From JBOGFC01 sp050742155 (GTDB lineage Bacteria > Actinomycetota > Acidimicrobiia > Spongiisociales > JALYHC01): 27,968 nucleotides of DNA. Where the stretch lies: contig JBOGFC010000099.1 in assembly GCA_050742155.1 (NCBI GenBank), positions 1 to 27,968 of the forward strand, given 5' to 3'. Positions 1-7,040 of the stretch are shown here, piece after piece. Below the pieces are notes generated by a model. That model did no database searches. It was given only the letters and a program-made list of their open reading frames with translations, and was not told where the DNA came from. The number at the start of each line of letters is the position of its first letter. The first letter of the stretch is position 1. A program made the translations under genes and the position numbers.

Positions 1-174
1 GCCCCCGAGGCCCTCGATGCGCCCGACGGTCTCCTCGGCGGCCTCCTTGCGCAGGTCGGCCACTCCCACCGCCGCCCCGGCCTCGGACAGCCGCTCGGCC
101 ACGGCCCGGCCGATCCCCGAGCCCGCCCCGGTGACCACTGCCCGGCGCCCGGAGAGATCGATGCTGACCGGCAT
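1..174 (-). CDS. Short-chain dehydrogenase/reductase, N-terminal fragment
   Basis: The first 58 residues of a Rossmann-fold oxidoreductase are visible; the rest lies left of the window. Translation from the ATG at 174 gives a beta strand (RRAVVTGAGSGIGRAVAERL) carrying the TGxxxGIG dinucleotide-binding motif at about residues 14-21. The next strand (AAVGVADLR) ends in an Asp near residue 42, a position that in classical SDRs often selects NAD(H). A strong ribosome binding site (AGGAGGT on the minus strand, about 183-190) sits just upstream and supports this start. It lies 33 nt downstream of the SagB-type gene on the same strand and may be cotranscribed with it. The substrate cannot be predicted because the catalytic Ser-Tyr-Lys region is outside the window. 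Confidence 0.88.
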   Translation of the reverse strand, partial: MPVSIDLSGRRAVVTGAGSGIGRAVAERLSEAGAAVGVADLRKEAAEETVGRIEGLGG

Positions 175-207
175 GAAAGGCCACCTCCTGGCGGACTAGG
201 ATAGATC

Positions 208-1707
208 TCAGGAAGCGACCAGCCGGAGGGGCCTCACCTCTCCGGGACGCTTGCCCCGCCGGGCCCGGTAGGCCGGAACCCCGAGGGCGGTGACCAGCAT
301 CGGCTCCGCCTCGGTGCCGAAGTGGTCCCGTACCTCGTCGTCGAAGAAGGTGAGGCCGGTGGCCCCCAGGCCGATGGCATACGCCGCCAGGTGGAGCCGC
401 CCCGAGACGATCCCGGCCTCGAGCTGTGCCATCCGGTACCCCCGGTCCCCCAGGGCCCCGAGGATCGGAGCGAGGTCGGCCGCCAGGTAGACGGTGGCCG
501 CCGCGTCACCTCCCAGCTCCTGGCCCAGGCAGAGGTAGGCGGACCGCTCCCGGGAGGCCTGGCGGTGGATGGGTTCCAGGCCATCCGGGGTCCAGCGATA
601 GGCCCCGGTGGCCACCTGATCGACGGCGTGGACGGTCAGGAAGCGCTCGATGAGCGAGCGGTCGGGCGCCACGAAGTCGGCCGGCACGGGGCGACCGGCG
701 ACGGCCAGTGCCCAGGCCAGGGCCTGCTGGGAGATCTCCTCCCGGCTGAAGCGGCGGGTCGAGCCCCGCTGGAGGATGACCTCCTCGATGGTCCCGATGC
801 CTCGTCCGGCCGGCGGTTCGGTATGGCCAAGGGTCGCCACCGGGCCGGTGGCCCGGGCCGCCTCTCGCCACTCCGCCACCTCGGCCGCCGACCCCAGCAT
901 CCCGGCCCGGTGCGTCTCCTCGAGCATCGGGTAGCCGACCGGCCGGGGGGAGAGGGGCTGCACCTCCAGGCTGAGAGGCTCCGGGATGGAAGTGTCGTCC
1001 TCAGCTCGAGCCTCCGGCTCACCCAGGCCCACCAGCGCCAGTGGGTATTCGAGCGGATCGCCGAGGTCGAGCAGCCGGGCCACCTGTTCATCGACGAAGC
1101 CGCCCAAGACGGTGGCCGGTAGGCCGGCCGACTCCGCCACGGCCAACAGATTGGCGAGGATGACTCCTGAGTCCCAGAAGAGGTGGCGGTAGCCCCTTTC
1201 CCGGTACTTCCAGGTGGTCCGCCACGGGATGCCGGTCAGCACCAAGACCACCGGACTGTCCGCCAGCCCGCTCCGCCAGTCTCCCGACCGGAGTCGGCGC
1301 AAGGCGAAGTCGATGGGCCCGAAGTGGTAGACGCCGGCTTCCAGCCCGGCCAGCTCCCGGCATACGACGTAGAGCTCGATCGGATACAACGCCCCGGCGG
1401 AGGGGGCCGCCCGGAAGAAGGTCGTCCCGCCGCCCCGGCCCACCCGACGGGTCACCCCAGCTGAGAAGAAGAGCAGGCGGGCCAGCTGGAAGATGTCGAC
1501 CGCCCCCGCTTTCGGAGCCGTTCGCCCCGACAACACCTCGGTGGCCGGCATCGTGCTCTCGGGCAGGTCGACAGGGAGCGGGAAGGGCTCCACCCCCGGG
1601 TAGAACTTGAAGGAGAGCGGCCGGTTGCCCCAATCGAGGTGATGGGGCACCCGGACGCTCTCCGCCGTGTGCTTGGTGCGCTGGTGGTAGCCGCCGGTGA
1701 TGCTCAC
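208..1707 (-). CDS. SagB-type (nitroreductase-fold) FMN dehydrogenase, two-domain
   Basis: A 499-residue protein with two nitroreductase-like domains, the architecture of stand-alone SagB/ThcOx-family dehydrogenases. Domain 1 (about 60-235) has the conserved FFRAAPSAGALYPIELYVV segment (about 97-115), GVYHF and HLFWDSGVILANLLAVAESAGL. Domain 2 (about 305-480) has RGSTRRFSREEIS, GAYRW and YRMAQLEAGIVSGRLHLAAYAIGLGATG, split here only for description. Family members bind FMN, and the characterised ones oxidise thiazolines/oxazolines to azoles during peptide maturation. No YcaO cyclodehydratase, E1-like partner or precursor peptide is visible nearby, so the substrate is unknown. The open frame extends upstream through the CsbD gene, but homology begins around the GTG at 1707, which lies 10 nt after the CsbD stop; I prefer that start. 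Confidence 0.85.
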   Translation of the reverse strand: MSITGGYHQRTKHTAESVRVPHHLDWGNRPLSFKFYPGVEPFPLPVDLPESTMPATEVLSGRTAPKAGAVDIFQLARLLFFSAGVTRRVGRGGGTTFFRAAPSAGALYPIELYVVCRELAGLEAGVYHFGPIDFALRRLRSGDWRSGLADSPVVLVLTGIPWRTTWKYRERGYRHLFWDSGVILANLLAVAESAGLPATVLGGFVDEQVARLLDLGDPLEYPLALVGLGEPEARAEDDTSIPEPLSLEVQPLSPRPVGYPMLEETHRAGMLGSAAEVAEWREAARATGPVATLGHTEPPAGRGIGTIEEVILQRGSTRRFSREEISQQALAWALAVAGRPVPADFVAPDRSLIERFLTVHAVDQVATGAYRWTPDGLEPIHRQASRERSAYLCLGQELGGDAAATVYLAADLAPILGALGDRGYRMAQLEAGIVSGRLHLAAYAIGLGATGLTFFDDEVRDHFGTEAEPMLVTALGVPAYRARRGKRPGEVRPLRLVAS

Positions 1708-1717
1708 CGGCCCCGTT

Positions 1718-1918
1718 CTAGCGCAGGATGTCGTCGAGCTTGCGCTCGATGGCCGAGGCGCTCTCGCCGGTCTTCTCCTTGATGGTGCCGACCAACTGAT
1801 CCCACTTGCCCTCGGTGCGGTCCAGGTCATCGTCGCTGAGGACGCCCCACGCCTCCTTGACGCGTCCCCGCGCCTGGTCCCAGCGGCCTTCCAGCTGCAG
1901 CTTGCGGCTCTCGTCCAT
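1718..1918 (-). CDS. CsbD family stress-response protein
   Basis: A 66-residue hydrophilic protein with the CsbD pattern: LQLEGRWDQARGRVKEAWG followed by a second, similar helix (TEGKWDQLVGTIKEKTGES). CsbD-like proteins are small, abundant, general-stress-induced proteins of unknown biochemical activity. The ATG at 1918 (MDESRKLQ) is preceded by an AAAGGA-type ribosome binding site. An in-frame upstream start would add a 16-residue basic tail not typical of the family. It lies between the OsmC-like and SagB-type genes, with gaps of 51 and 10 nt, suggesting a shared stress-related transcript. That link is inferred only from spacing and direction. Confidence 0.88.
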   Translation of the reverse strand: MDESRKLQLEGRWDQARGRVKEAWGVLSDDDLDRTEGKWDQLVGTIKEKTGESASAIERKLDDILR

Positions 1919-1969
1919 GGCCGGTCCTTTCTCTGGCTCGGCCGCTTGCTTACCCCTCCGCCTCACCCA

Positions 1970-2578
1970 TCAAACGACTGGCGGCTCTGGATCGGCGCGC
2001 CCGCCCTCGTAGTGGAATGCAGTCTGGAGCAGGCCGGTCCGACTGAACAGGTAATTCACCGGCGACCGCTTGGCTCCTTCCTCGATCATCCGACGATCCT
2101 CATCCGAGAACTCGCCCCGCGCCGTGACGTCCACCTGCACGCTCTGCAGCGTGTCGTCCCAATCGGTGGGGTCCTTGACGCCCACGATGGGCCCCGGATC
2201 GACGTCGGCGTGGGCCTTCACCTCCAGCCCCTCCAGCTCGACCCCGGTCCTGGCGCAATTGAGGACGATGGCCTCAGTCACACAGGAAGACAGTCCCACG
2301 AGAGCCGTCTCGACCGGCTCAATGCGGTCATCGGCGCCCTCCACTCCGATGGCATCCCCCACTTCCTTCCAGGAGCCCAATTGGACAGAGAAGTCCCGGG
2401 TGGGCTTCTCGATCGGCTGGCCCCCGAGGGTCCAGCGTCCAACCTTGCCCAGGTTGCCCAGGCCTCGTCCTTCCCAGATGGTCTTTCCCTCGATCCCCAG
2501 CGTGAAGCTGGATGGCGAGCCCGCGTACTCCTTGTTGAAGGACTCGAGCTGGCCGGGGTTGATGCCCTCTACCGGCAT
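1970..2578 (-). CDS. OsmC family protein
   Basis: A 202-residue OsmC/Ohr-fold protein. The signature helix ETALVGLSSCVTEAIVLNCA (about 90-109) contains the conserved first cysteine (C99). The second cysteine, usually in a CPV motif, is replaced by serine in RSPVNYLF (S172). Classical OsmC and Ohr hydroperoxide reductases use both cysteines, so this member may not be a conventional thiol peroxidase. The ATG at 2578 has GAGGAAG just upstream and is preferred over the GTG four codons earlier (2590). The gene is 86 nt downstream of the second hydrolase-glycosyltransferase gene and 51 nt upstream of CsbD; pairing with a CsbD protein suggests a stress role. Confidence 0.85.
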   Translation of the reverse strand: MPVEGINPGQLESFNKEYAGSPSSFTLGIEGKTIWEGRGLGNLGKVGRWTLGGQPIEKPTRDFSVQLGSWKEVGDAIGVEGADDRIEPVETALVGLSSCVTEAIVLNCARTGVELEGLEVKAHADVDPGPIVGVKDPTDWDDTLQSVQVDVTARGEFSDEDRRMIEEGAKRSPVNYLFSRTGLLQTAFHYEGGRADPEPPVV

Positions 2579-2664
2579 GAGCTTCCTCACTTTCTCGTCT
2601 AGCCGGACTGCCCGGCGATGGATAGAGCGAACCTGGCTTGTCGATCACCTCCTTCCCGTGGACC

Positions 2665-4842
2665 TCACAGCAACTCTCCGATCAGGGCCGCCGCCCGGGC
2701 GGCCCCATCGGTCTCCACGTCCCGGTACGACGGCTCCCGACCGATCTCTTCCGCCATGGCCTGGGCGATCGTCTCCGGGATGGCCGTTGCGTAGTCCATG
2801 CACCGCCCTGCCCCATACCTTTCCAGGCGATGGCGCACATGGAAGTTCTGCTCGAAGTGGTGGCGAAGCGGGAAGTAGAGGAAGGGCCGGCGGTTGGCGG
2901 TCAGCTCCATAGAGGTGGTGAGGCCTCCCTGCACGACCGCCAGGTCACAGTCCGCCAGGTGGCGGTACAGCTGGTGGACGTAGCCGCGCACCTCCAGGCC
3001 CGGGTGAGCTTCCAGCGAGGCAGGGTCGATGCGCGGCCCGGCCACGGCGATCATGCGCAGTCCGGGGACCATCTCGGCGGCGAGCGGATAGGCGGCCGTC
3101 ACCCGCCGGAGCAGGTGCTCCCCCACCCCCGAGCCGCCCACCGTCACCAGGCACACTCGCTCGTCCGGCCGGTAGCCCAGCTCGGCCCGCAGGGCATCTC
3201 GGTCGGCCAGCTCCTCGGGATCGAAGCCGGTGATGTAGCCCGAGAAGTCGTAGTGGCCCTCGGTCCACTCTCGGATGAGGGGAAGGTCGGGACCGAAACG
3301 GTCGGGGACGATGTCCTCAGGGCTGCCGACGAAGATGGCCCGGTCCCGGAGGCGAGGGTAACGAGCGATCTGCTCGATCATCTCGGCGTTGTAGTCGGCC
3401 GCCAGATAGGCCTCCCGCGCGCCCCCGTCGGGCATCGGCAACCAGCCCACGAAATCGGTGAACCAGACGTAGGCGGTCCGCTTGAGCTCGGGGTTCTCGT
3501 GCAGGAAGTAGTCGACGTCCCAGGCCTCGTCCCCGATCACCAGGTCGTAGGTCTCCGCCTCGATCAGATCTTCGAAGACCATGAAGTTGGCCAGCAGGAT
3601 CTCGTCCATGCGGCGCCAGGCCTGAAAGCAGTGCAGGTCGTGCTCGGACGACTCGTCGGTGATGTGGGCCGACTCCGAGGCCAGGAAGGCGCTGGCCGGG
3701 TGGATGCGCTCCCCGCGGGCGTCCAGCACGGCCGTGACCGGGTGTTGGGCCAGCCAGTCGATCTCCAGGTCGGGATGGAGCCGGCGGAGCTCGTCGGCCA
3801 CCGCCACATCCCGCTGGGCGTGGCCGAGACCGATCGGCGAGGAGATGTAGAGGGCTCGCTTGCGGCGCGACCTTCCTCGAGTCCAGCGGACCTCTCTGGC
3901 CGCACCCCTCCCCCGCTTGCGGGGGAGGGCCGGGGAGGGGGGTAGCAACTCGACGAAGTCTCGGATCAAGAGGTTGACCTTGACCGGATCGCGGGCGTCC
4001 GGGATGTGGCCGCCGCCTTCGATGGTGGCCAGCGTGCCGCCGGTGAGCTCGGCCAGCAGCCGGCCGCGCTCGTGGGGAATGAGGGCGTCCTCGTCGCCCT
4101 GGATCACCAGCACCGGACAGGCCGCCCGGCGGGCCCACTCGCTAAAGGTCTCCGGGTCGGGAGTCGGGGCATTGGCGTCGGTTCCCAACAGGTCGCCGGT
4201 GGTCTCCAGCCCCCAGCCCACGCAGTCCTCGATCGGCTTGGTGGAGTGCGGCTCGGTGAAGCACTTCCCGAAGAAGAACCACAGGAAGTCTTCCTGGTGG
4301 TCGAGCCAGTAGCGGCGGTTGTACTTGGCCCAATGCCGGTCCGGATCACGAGCTCCCAGCCCGACCGCCGAGGCGGGCAGATGGGGATACGGCTGGTCGA
4401 AGGCCTCCCGGATGAAGGCTCGCTCCGGCCGCGGCGGTGTCAGGGGGGCAGCAGGACCGATGAAGACGCTGCCGAGGACCCGCTCCGGATGGTCGGCCAT
4501 GAGTTGGAGGGCCCACATCGACCCGGCCGAGAGCGAGACCAGCACAGCCGCCTGGGTTCCGGTGGCTTCCAGGACCTCCAGGGCGTAGGCGGTGTGGGCC
4601 TCCACGCCGTAAGCGGCCGGCTCGGTGGGCCGATCAGAGCGGCCGTTGCCGGGCGGATCGAAGGTGATGACGCGGTAGTGCCTGGCCAAGTAGGGGACCT
4701 GAGCCTTCCAAAAGCGCGCATGGATGACCATCCACGTGGGGAGGAGCAGCAGGGTCGGCTCTCCTTGGCCGAAGACCTCGTAGAAGATCTTCACCCCGTT
4801 TCCCTCGACGTAGCCCTCCCGGTCGGGTTCCCGGGCTCTCAC
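2665..4842 (-). CDS. Alpha/beta hydrolase-glycosyltransferase fusion (copy 2, Ser nucleophile)
   Basis: A 725-residue two-domain protein. Residues 8-300 are an alpha/beta hydrolase: a GEPTLLLLPTW strand, a PGNGRSDRP loop, a nucleophile elbow VSLSAGS with Ser105, acidic residue(s) in QGDEDAL (about D252) and His279 in GGGHIPDARDP. Residues 300-316 are a Pro/Arg/Gly linker made by a palindromic repeat at 3905-3942. Residues about 325-725 are a GT-B glycosyltransferase related to the GT28/MurG and UGT groups: ALYISSPIGLGHAQRDVA at the N-terminal strand, CLVTVGGSGVGEHL opening the second Rossmann half, and VQGGLTTSMELTANRRPF as the probable nucleotide-sugar site. The GTG start at 4842 overlaps the preceding stop by 4 nt (GTGA) and aligns with the paralogue's start. 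Roughly 200 extra upstream codons are open but are antisense-frame noise over the paralogue. Substrate and sugar donor are unknown. Confidence 0.85.
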   Translation of the reverse strand: MRAREPDREGYVEGNGVKIFYEVFGQGEPTLLLLPTWMVIHARFWKAQVPYLARHYRVITFDPPGNGRSDRPTEPAAYGVEAHTAYALEVLEATGTQAAVLVSLSAGSMWALQLMADHPERVLGSVFIGPAAPLTPPRPERAFIREAFDQPYPHLPASAVGLGARDPDRHWAKYNRRYWLDHQEDFLWFFFGKCFTEPHSTKPIEDCVGWGLETTGDLLGTDANAPTPDPETFSEWARRAACPVLVIQGDEDALIPHERGRLLAELTGGTLATIEGGGHIPDARDPVKVNLLIRDFVELLPPSPALPRKRGRGAAREVRWTRGRSRRKRALYISSPIGLGHAQRDVAVADELRRLHPDLEIDWLAQHPVTAVLDARGERIHPASAFLASESAHITDESSEHDLHCFQAWRRMDEILLANFMVFEDLIEAETYDLVIGDEAWDVDYFLHENPELKRTAYVWFTDFVGWLPMPDGGAREAYLAADYNAEMIEQIARYPRLRDRAIFVGSPEDIVPDRFGPDLPLIREWTEGHYDFSGYITGFDPEELADRDALRAELGYRPDERVCLVTVGGSGVGEHLLRRVTAAYPLAAEMVPGLRMIAVAGPRIDPASLEAHPGLEVRGYVHQLYRHLADCDLAVVQGGLTTSMELTANRRPFLYFPLRHHFEQNFHVRHRLERYGAGRCMDYATAIPETIAQAMAEEIGREPSYRDVETDGAARAAALIGELL
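3905..3942 (-). repeat. GC-rich palindromic element, copy A (in frame)
   Basis: Two parts are visible: a hairpin (CTCCCCC, GCAAGC centre, GGGGGAG on the coding strand) preceded by a CCTCCCCGG arm. It encodes PSPALPRKRGRG and sits exactly at the junction of the hydrolase and glycosyltransferase domains. It matches the copies at 6084-6158 and 8837-8871 in sequence and in orientation relative to translation. Confidence 0.75.
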
Positions 4843-7040
4843 AACAGGTCCCCGATCAGGACGGCCGCCCGGGCCGCCCCATCGGTCTCCACGTCGCGGT
4901 ACGAAGGCTCCCGCCCGATCTCCTCGGCCATGGCGTGGGCGATCACATCCGGGGTGGCCTTTGCGTAATCCATGCGGTGTCCCGCCCCGTACCGTTCCAA
5001 GCGGTGGCGGACATGGAAGTTCTGCTCGAAGTGGTGCCGGAGGGAGAAGTAGAGGAAAGGACGCTTCGAGGCGGTGAGCTCCATGCAAGTAGTGAGGCCA
5101 CCCTGCACCACTGCCAGGTCGCAGGCGGCCAGGTGCCGGTAGAGCTGCGGGACGTAGCTTCGCACCTCCAGCCCGTCGGGGGTCACCAGGGAGGCGGGAT
5201 CGATCCGGGGTCCGGTCACCACGATCATGCGGAGGCCCGGCACCAGCCGACTGGCCTCCGGATAGGCGGCGATCACCCGCTGGAGCAGGTGCTCCCCCAC
5301 ACCCGAGCCGCCCACGGTGACCACGCATACAAGCTCGTCGGGCCGGTAGCCCAGCTCGACCCGCAGAGCGTCCCGATCGGCCAGCTCGGCGGGGTCGAAG
5401 CCGGTGACGTATCCCGAGAAGTCGTAGTGGGCTTCGGTCCACTCCCGGATCGCGGGCAGGTCGGGCCCGAAGCGGTCGGGGACGATGTCCTCCGGGCTGC
5501 CGACGAAGATCGACCGATCTCGCAGCCTGGGGTAGCGGGCCACCTGCTCGATCATCTCGGTGTTGTAGTCGGCGGTGAGGAAGGCCTCTCGGTCACCACC
5601 GTCGGGCATGGGCAAGAACCCCACGAAGTCGGTCATCCAGGCGAAGGCGGTCCGCTTCAGCTCCGGGTTCTCGTGCCAGAAGTAGTCGACGTCCCAGGCC
5701 TCGTCGCCCACCACCAGGTCGTAAGCTTCTGCCTCCACCACCTCGTGGAAGACCATGAAGTTGGCCAGCAGGATCTCGTCCATGCGCCGCAAGGCCTGGA
5801 AGCAGTGCAGGTCGTGCTCGCCCGACTCGGATGTCCAGTGGGCCGACTCGTTGGCGAGCAAGGCGCTGGCCGGGTGGATGCGCTCTCGCCGGGACTCCAG
5901 CACCTGGGTGACGGGGTGCTGAGCCAGCCAGTCGATCTCCAAGTCGGGGTGCAGCTTGCGCAGCTCCTCGGCGATCGCCACGTCCCGCTGGGCGTGGCCC
6001 AGCCCGATCGGGGAGGAGAGGTAGAGGGCTCGCTGGCGGCGTGACCTCCCCCTGGTCCAGCGGATCTCTCCGGCCGCTCCGTTCTCCCTTCCCCTTTGGG
6101 GGAGGGTCGGGGAGGCCGCTTTCTCCCTCCCCCTTTGGGCGAGGGTCGGGGAGGGGGATGCCGCGGGCGGCCCCAGCAACTGGACGAAGTCCTTGATGAG
6201 GAGATTGACCTTGACGGGATCCCTGGCGGGCGCGATGTGGCCGGAGCCTTCGAGGACGACAAGTCCCCCTCCGGTGAGGCGGGCCACTGCCTCGCCCCGG
6301 GAGACATGCTGGCAGCTGTCTTCCGTTCCGTGGATGACGAGCACCGGGCAGCGCACCTGCCGGCACAGCTCCTCGGCCTCCTCCTTCGACTCCACGGAGA
6401 GTGGGGCATCGTGGGCGAGCAGCATTGCCTCAGGCGTGGTCTCGAGCGCCCAACCGACGATGTCCTCGAGCTGCTTGGTGGAGTGAGGCTCAGGAAGGCA
6501 CTGGCCGAAGAAGAACTCCACAAAGCCTGGCCAGTCCCGCAGCCAGTAGTGGCGGTTGCTCTTGGCCCAACCCTCCTCGGTGTCGAGAACCTCGTCGAAC
6601 CGCCCCGCGTACGCGGCCCGGTTCGGGTGGACCGGCGTCAAGTTCGGAATCCCAGGGGCGATGGCCACCATGCCCGCCACCCGCTCCAGATGCGTCGCCG
6701 CCAGGGGGAAGGCCTCCCACGCGTGGCAGAGCGACACGACCACCGCCTGCTCGGTGCCGGTGGCGTCCATGACGGCTACCGCGTCGGCCACGATCTCCCG
6801 GTCGCTGTAGGCCTCGGCCGTCGTGGGACGGTCCGATCTCCCGTTGCCCCGCCCGTCGAAGGTGACCACCCGGAATCGGCGGGAAAGGAAGGCGATCTGC
6901 CCCTTCCACTGCCGGGAGTGCACGATCGGCGAGCTGGGCAGGAGCAAGACGGTCGGCTCCCCCTCGCCGTACACCTCGTAGTAGACCTTGACCCCGTCTC
7001 GCTCGACGTACCCTTCCTGGTCCGGGTAGCGCGCTCTCAT
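4839..7040 (-). CDS. Alpha/beta hydrolase-glycosyltransferase fusion (copy 1, Cys nucleophile)
   Basis: A 733-residue paralogue of the next gene downstream, with colinear domains. Residues 8-290 form the hydrolase: GEPTVLLLPSS, RGNGRSDRP, an elbow VSLCHAW that places Cys105 where the paralogue has Ser105, HGTED with D241, and His268 in GSGHIAPARDP. A linker at about 293-320 contains two tandem copies of the palindromic repeat (peptides SPTLAQRGRE and SPTLPQRGRE). The GT-B glycosyltransferase follows (about 330-733) with SSPIGLGHAQRDVAI, VVTVGGSGVGEHL and VQGGLTTCMELTASKRPF. The ATG start at 7040 overlaps the EamA stop by 4 nt (ATGA), and its own stop overlaps the downstream GTG start (GTGA), so the three genes are probably translationally coupled. 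A Cys nucleophile is known in dienelactone-hydrolase-like enzymes; activity here is inferred only. Confidence 0.86.
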   Translation of the reverse strand: MRARYPDQEGYVERDGVKVYYEVYGEGEPTVLLLPSSPIVHSRQWKGQIAFLSRRFRVVTFDGRGNGRSDRPTTAEAYSDREIVADAVAVMDATGTEQAVVVSLCHAWEAFPLAATHLERVAGMVAIAPGIPNLTPVHPNRAAYAGRFDEVLDTEEGWAKSNRHYWLRDWPGFVEFFFGQCLPEPHSTKQLEDIVGWALETTPEAMLLAHDAPLSVESKEEAEELCRQVRCPVLVIHGTEDSCQHVSRGEAVARLTGGGLVVLEGSGHIAPARDPVKVNLLIKDFVQLLGPPAASPSPTLAQRGREKAASPTLPQRGRENGAAGEIRWTRGRSRRQRALYLSSPIGLGHAQRDVAIAEELRKLHPDLEIDWLAQHPVTQVLESRRERIHPASALLANESAHWTSESGEHDLHCFQALRRMDEILLANFMVFHEVVEAEAYDLVVGDEAWDVDYFWHENPELKRTAFAWMTDFVGFLPMPDGGDREAFLTADYNTEMIEQVARYPRLRDRSIFVGSPEDIVPDRFGPDLPAIREWTEAHYDFSGYVTGFDPAELADRDALRVELGYRPDELVCVVTVGGSGVGEHLLQRVIAAYPEASRLVPGLRMIVVTGPRIDPASLVTPDGLEVRSYVPQLYRHLAACDLAVVQGGLTTCMELTASKRPFLYFSLRHHFEQNFHVRHRLERYGAGHRMDYAKATPDVIAHAMAEEIGREPSYRDVETDGAARAAVLIGDLL
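6084..6158 (-). repeat. GC-rich palindromic elements, tandem copies B1 and B2 (in frame)
   Basis: Two head-to-tail copies lie at 6084-6115 and 6123-6158, separated by about 7 nt. On the coding strand each reads CCTCCCCGACCCTC, then a C-run, AAA, a G-run and GGGAGAA. They are translated as tandem PTLxQRGRE peptides in the interdomain linker of copy 1 of the fusion protein, at the same site where copy 2 has one element. Confidence 0.75.

Noticed and set aside
208..1707. A complete azole-peptide (TOMM) biosynthetic cluster around the SagB-type gene.
   Set aside because: No YcaO, E1-like protein or candidate precursor peptide is visible on either strand nearby.
1708..1830. A 41-residue N-terminal extension of the SagB-type protein.
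   Set aside because: It overlaps the CsbD gene in another frame and lacks family similarity; the GTG at 1707 follows the CsbD stop by 10 nt.
2328..2648. A leader gene starting at a GTG with a strong ribosome site.
   Set aside because: Most of it overlaps the OsmC-like gene in another frame, the protein is low complexity, and there is no homology.
2630..2660. Resemblance to the 3' end of 16S rRNA on the plus strand (GATCACCTCCTT).
   Set aside because: Only about 12 bases match; none of the preceding helix 45 sequence is present, so this is not an rRNA fragment.
4843..5442. A 200-residue N-terminal extension of fusion copy 2.
   Set aside because: It runs over the 3' part of copy 1 in another frame, is Arg/Gly/Pro-rich without homology, and the GTG at 4842 aligns exactly with the start of the paralogue.
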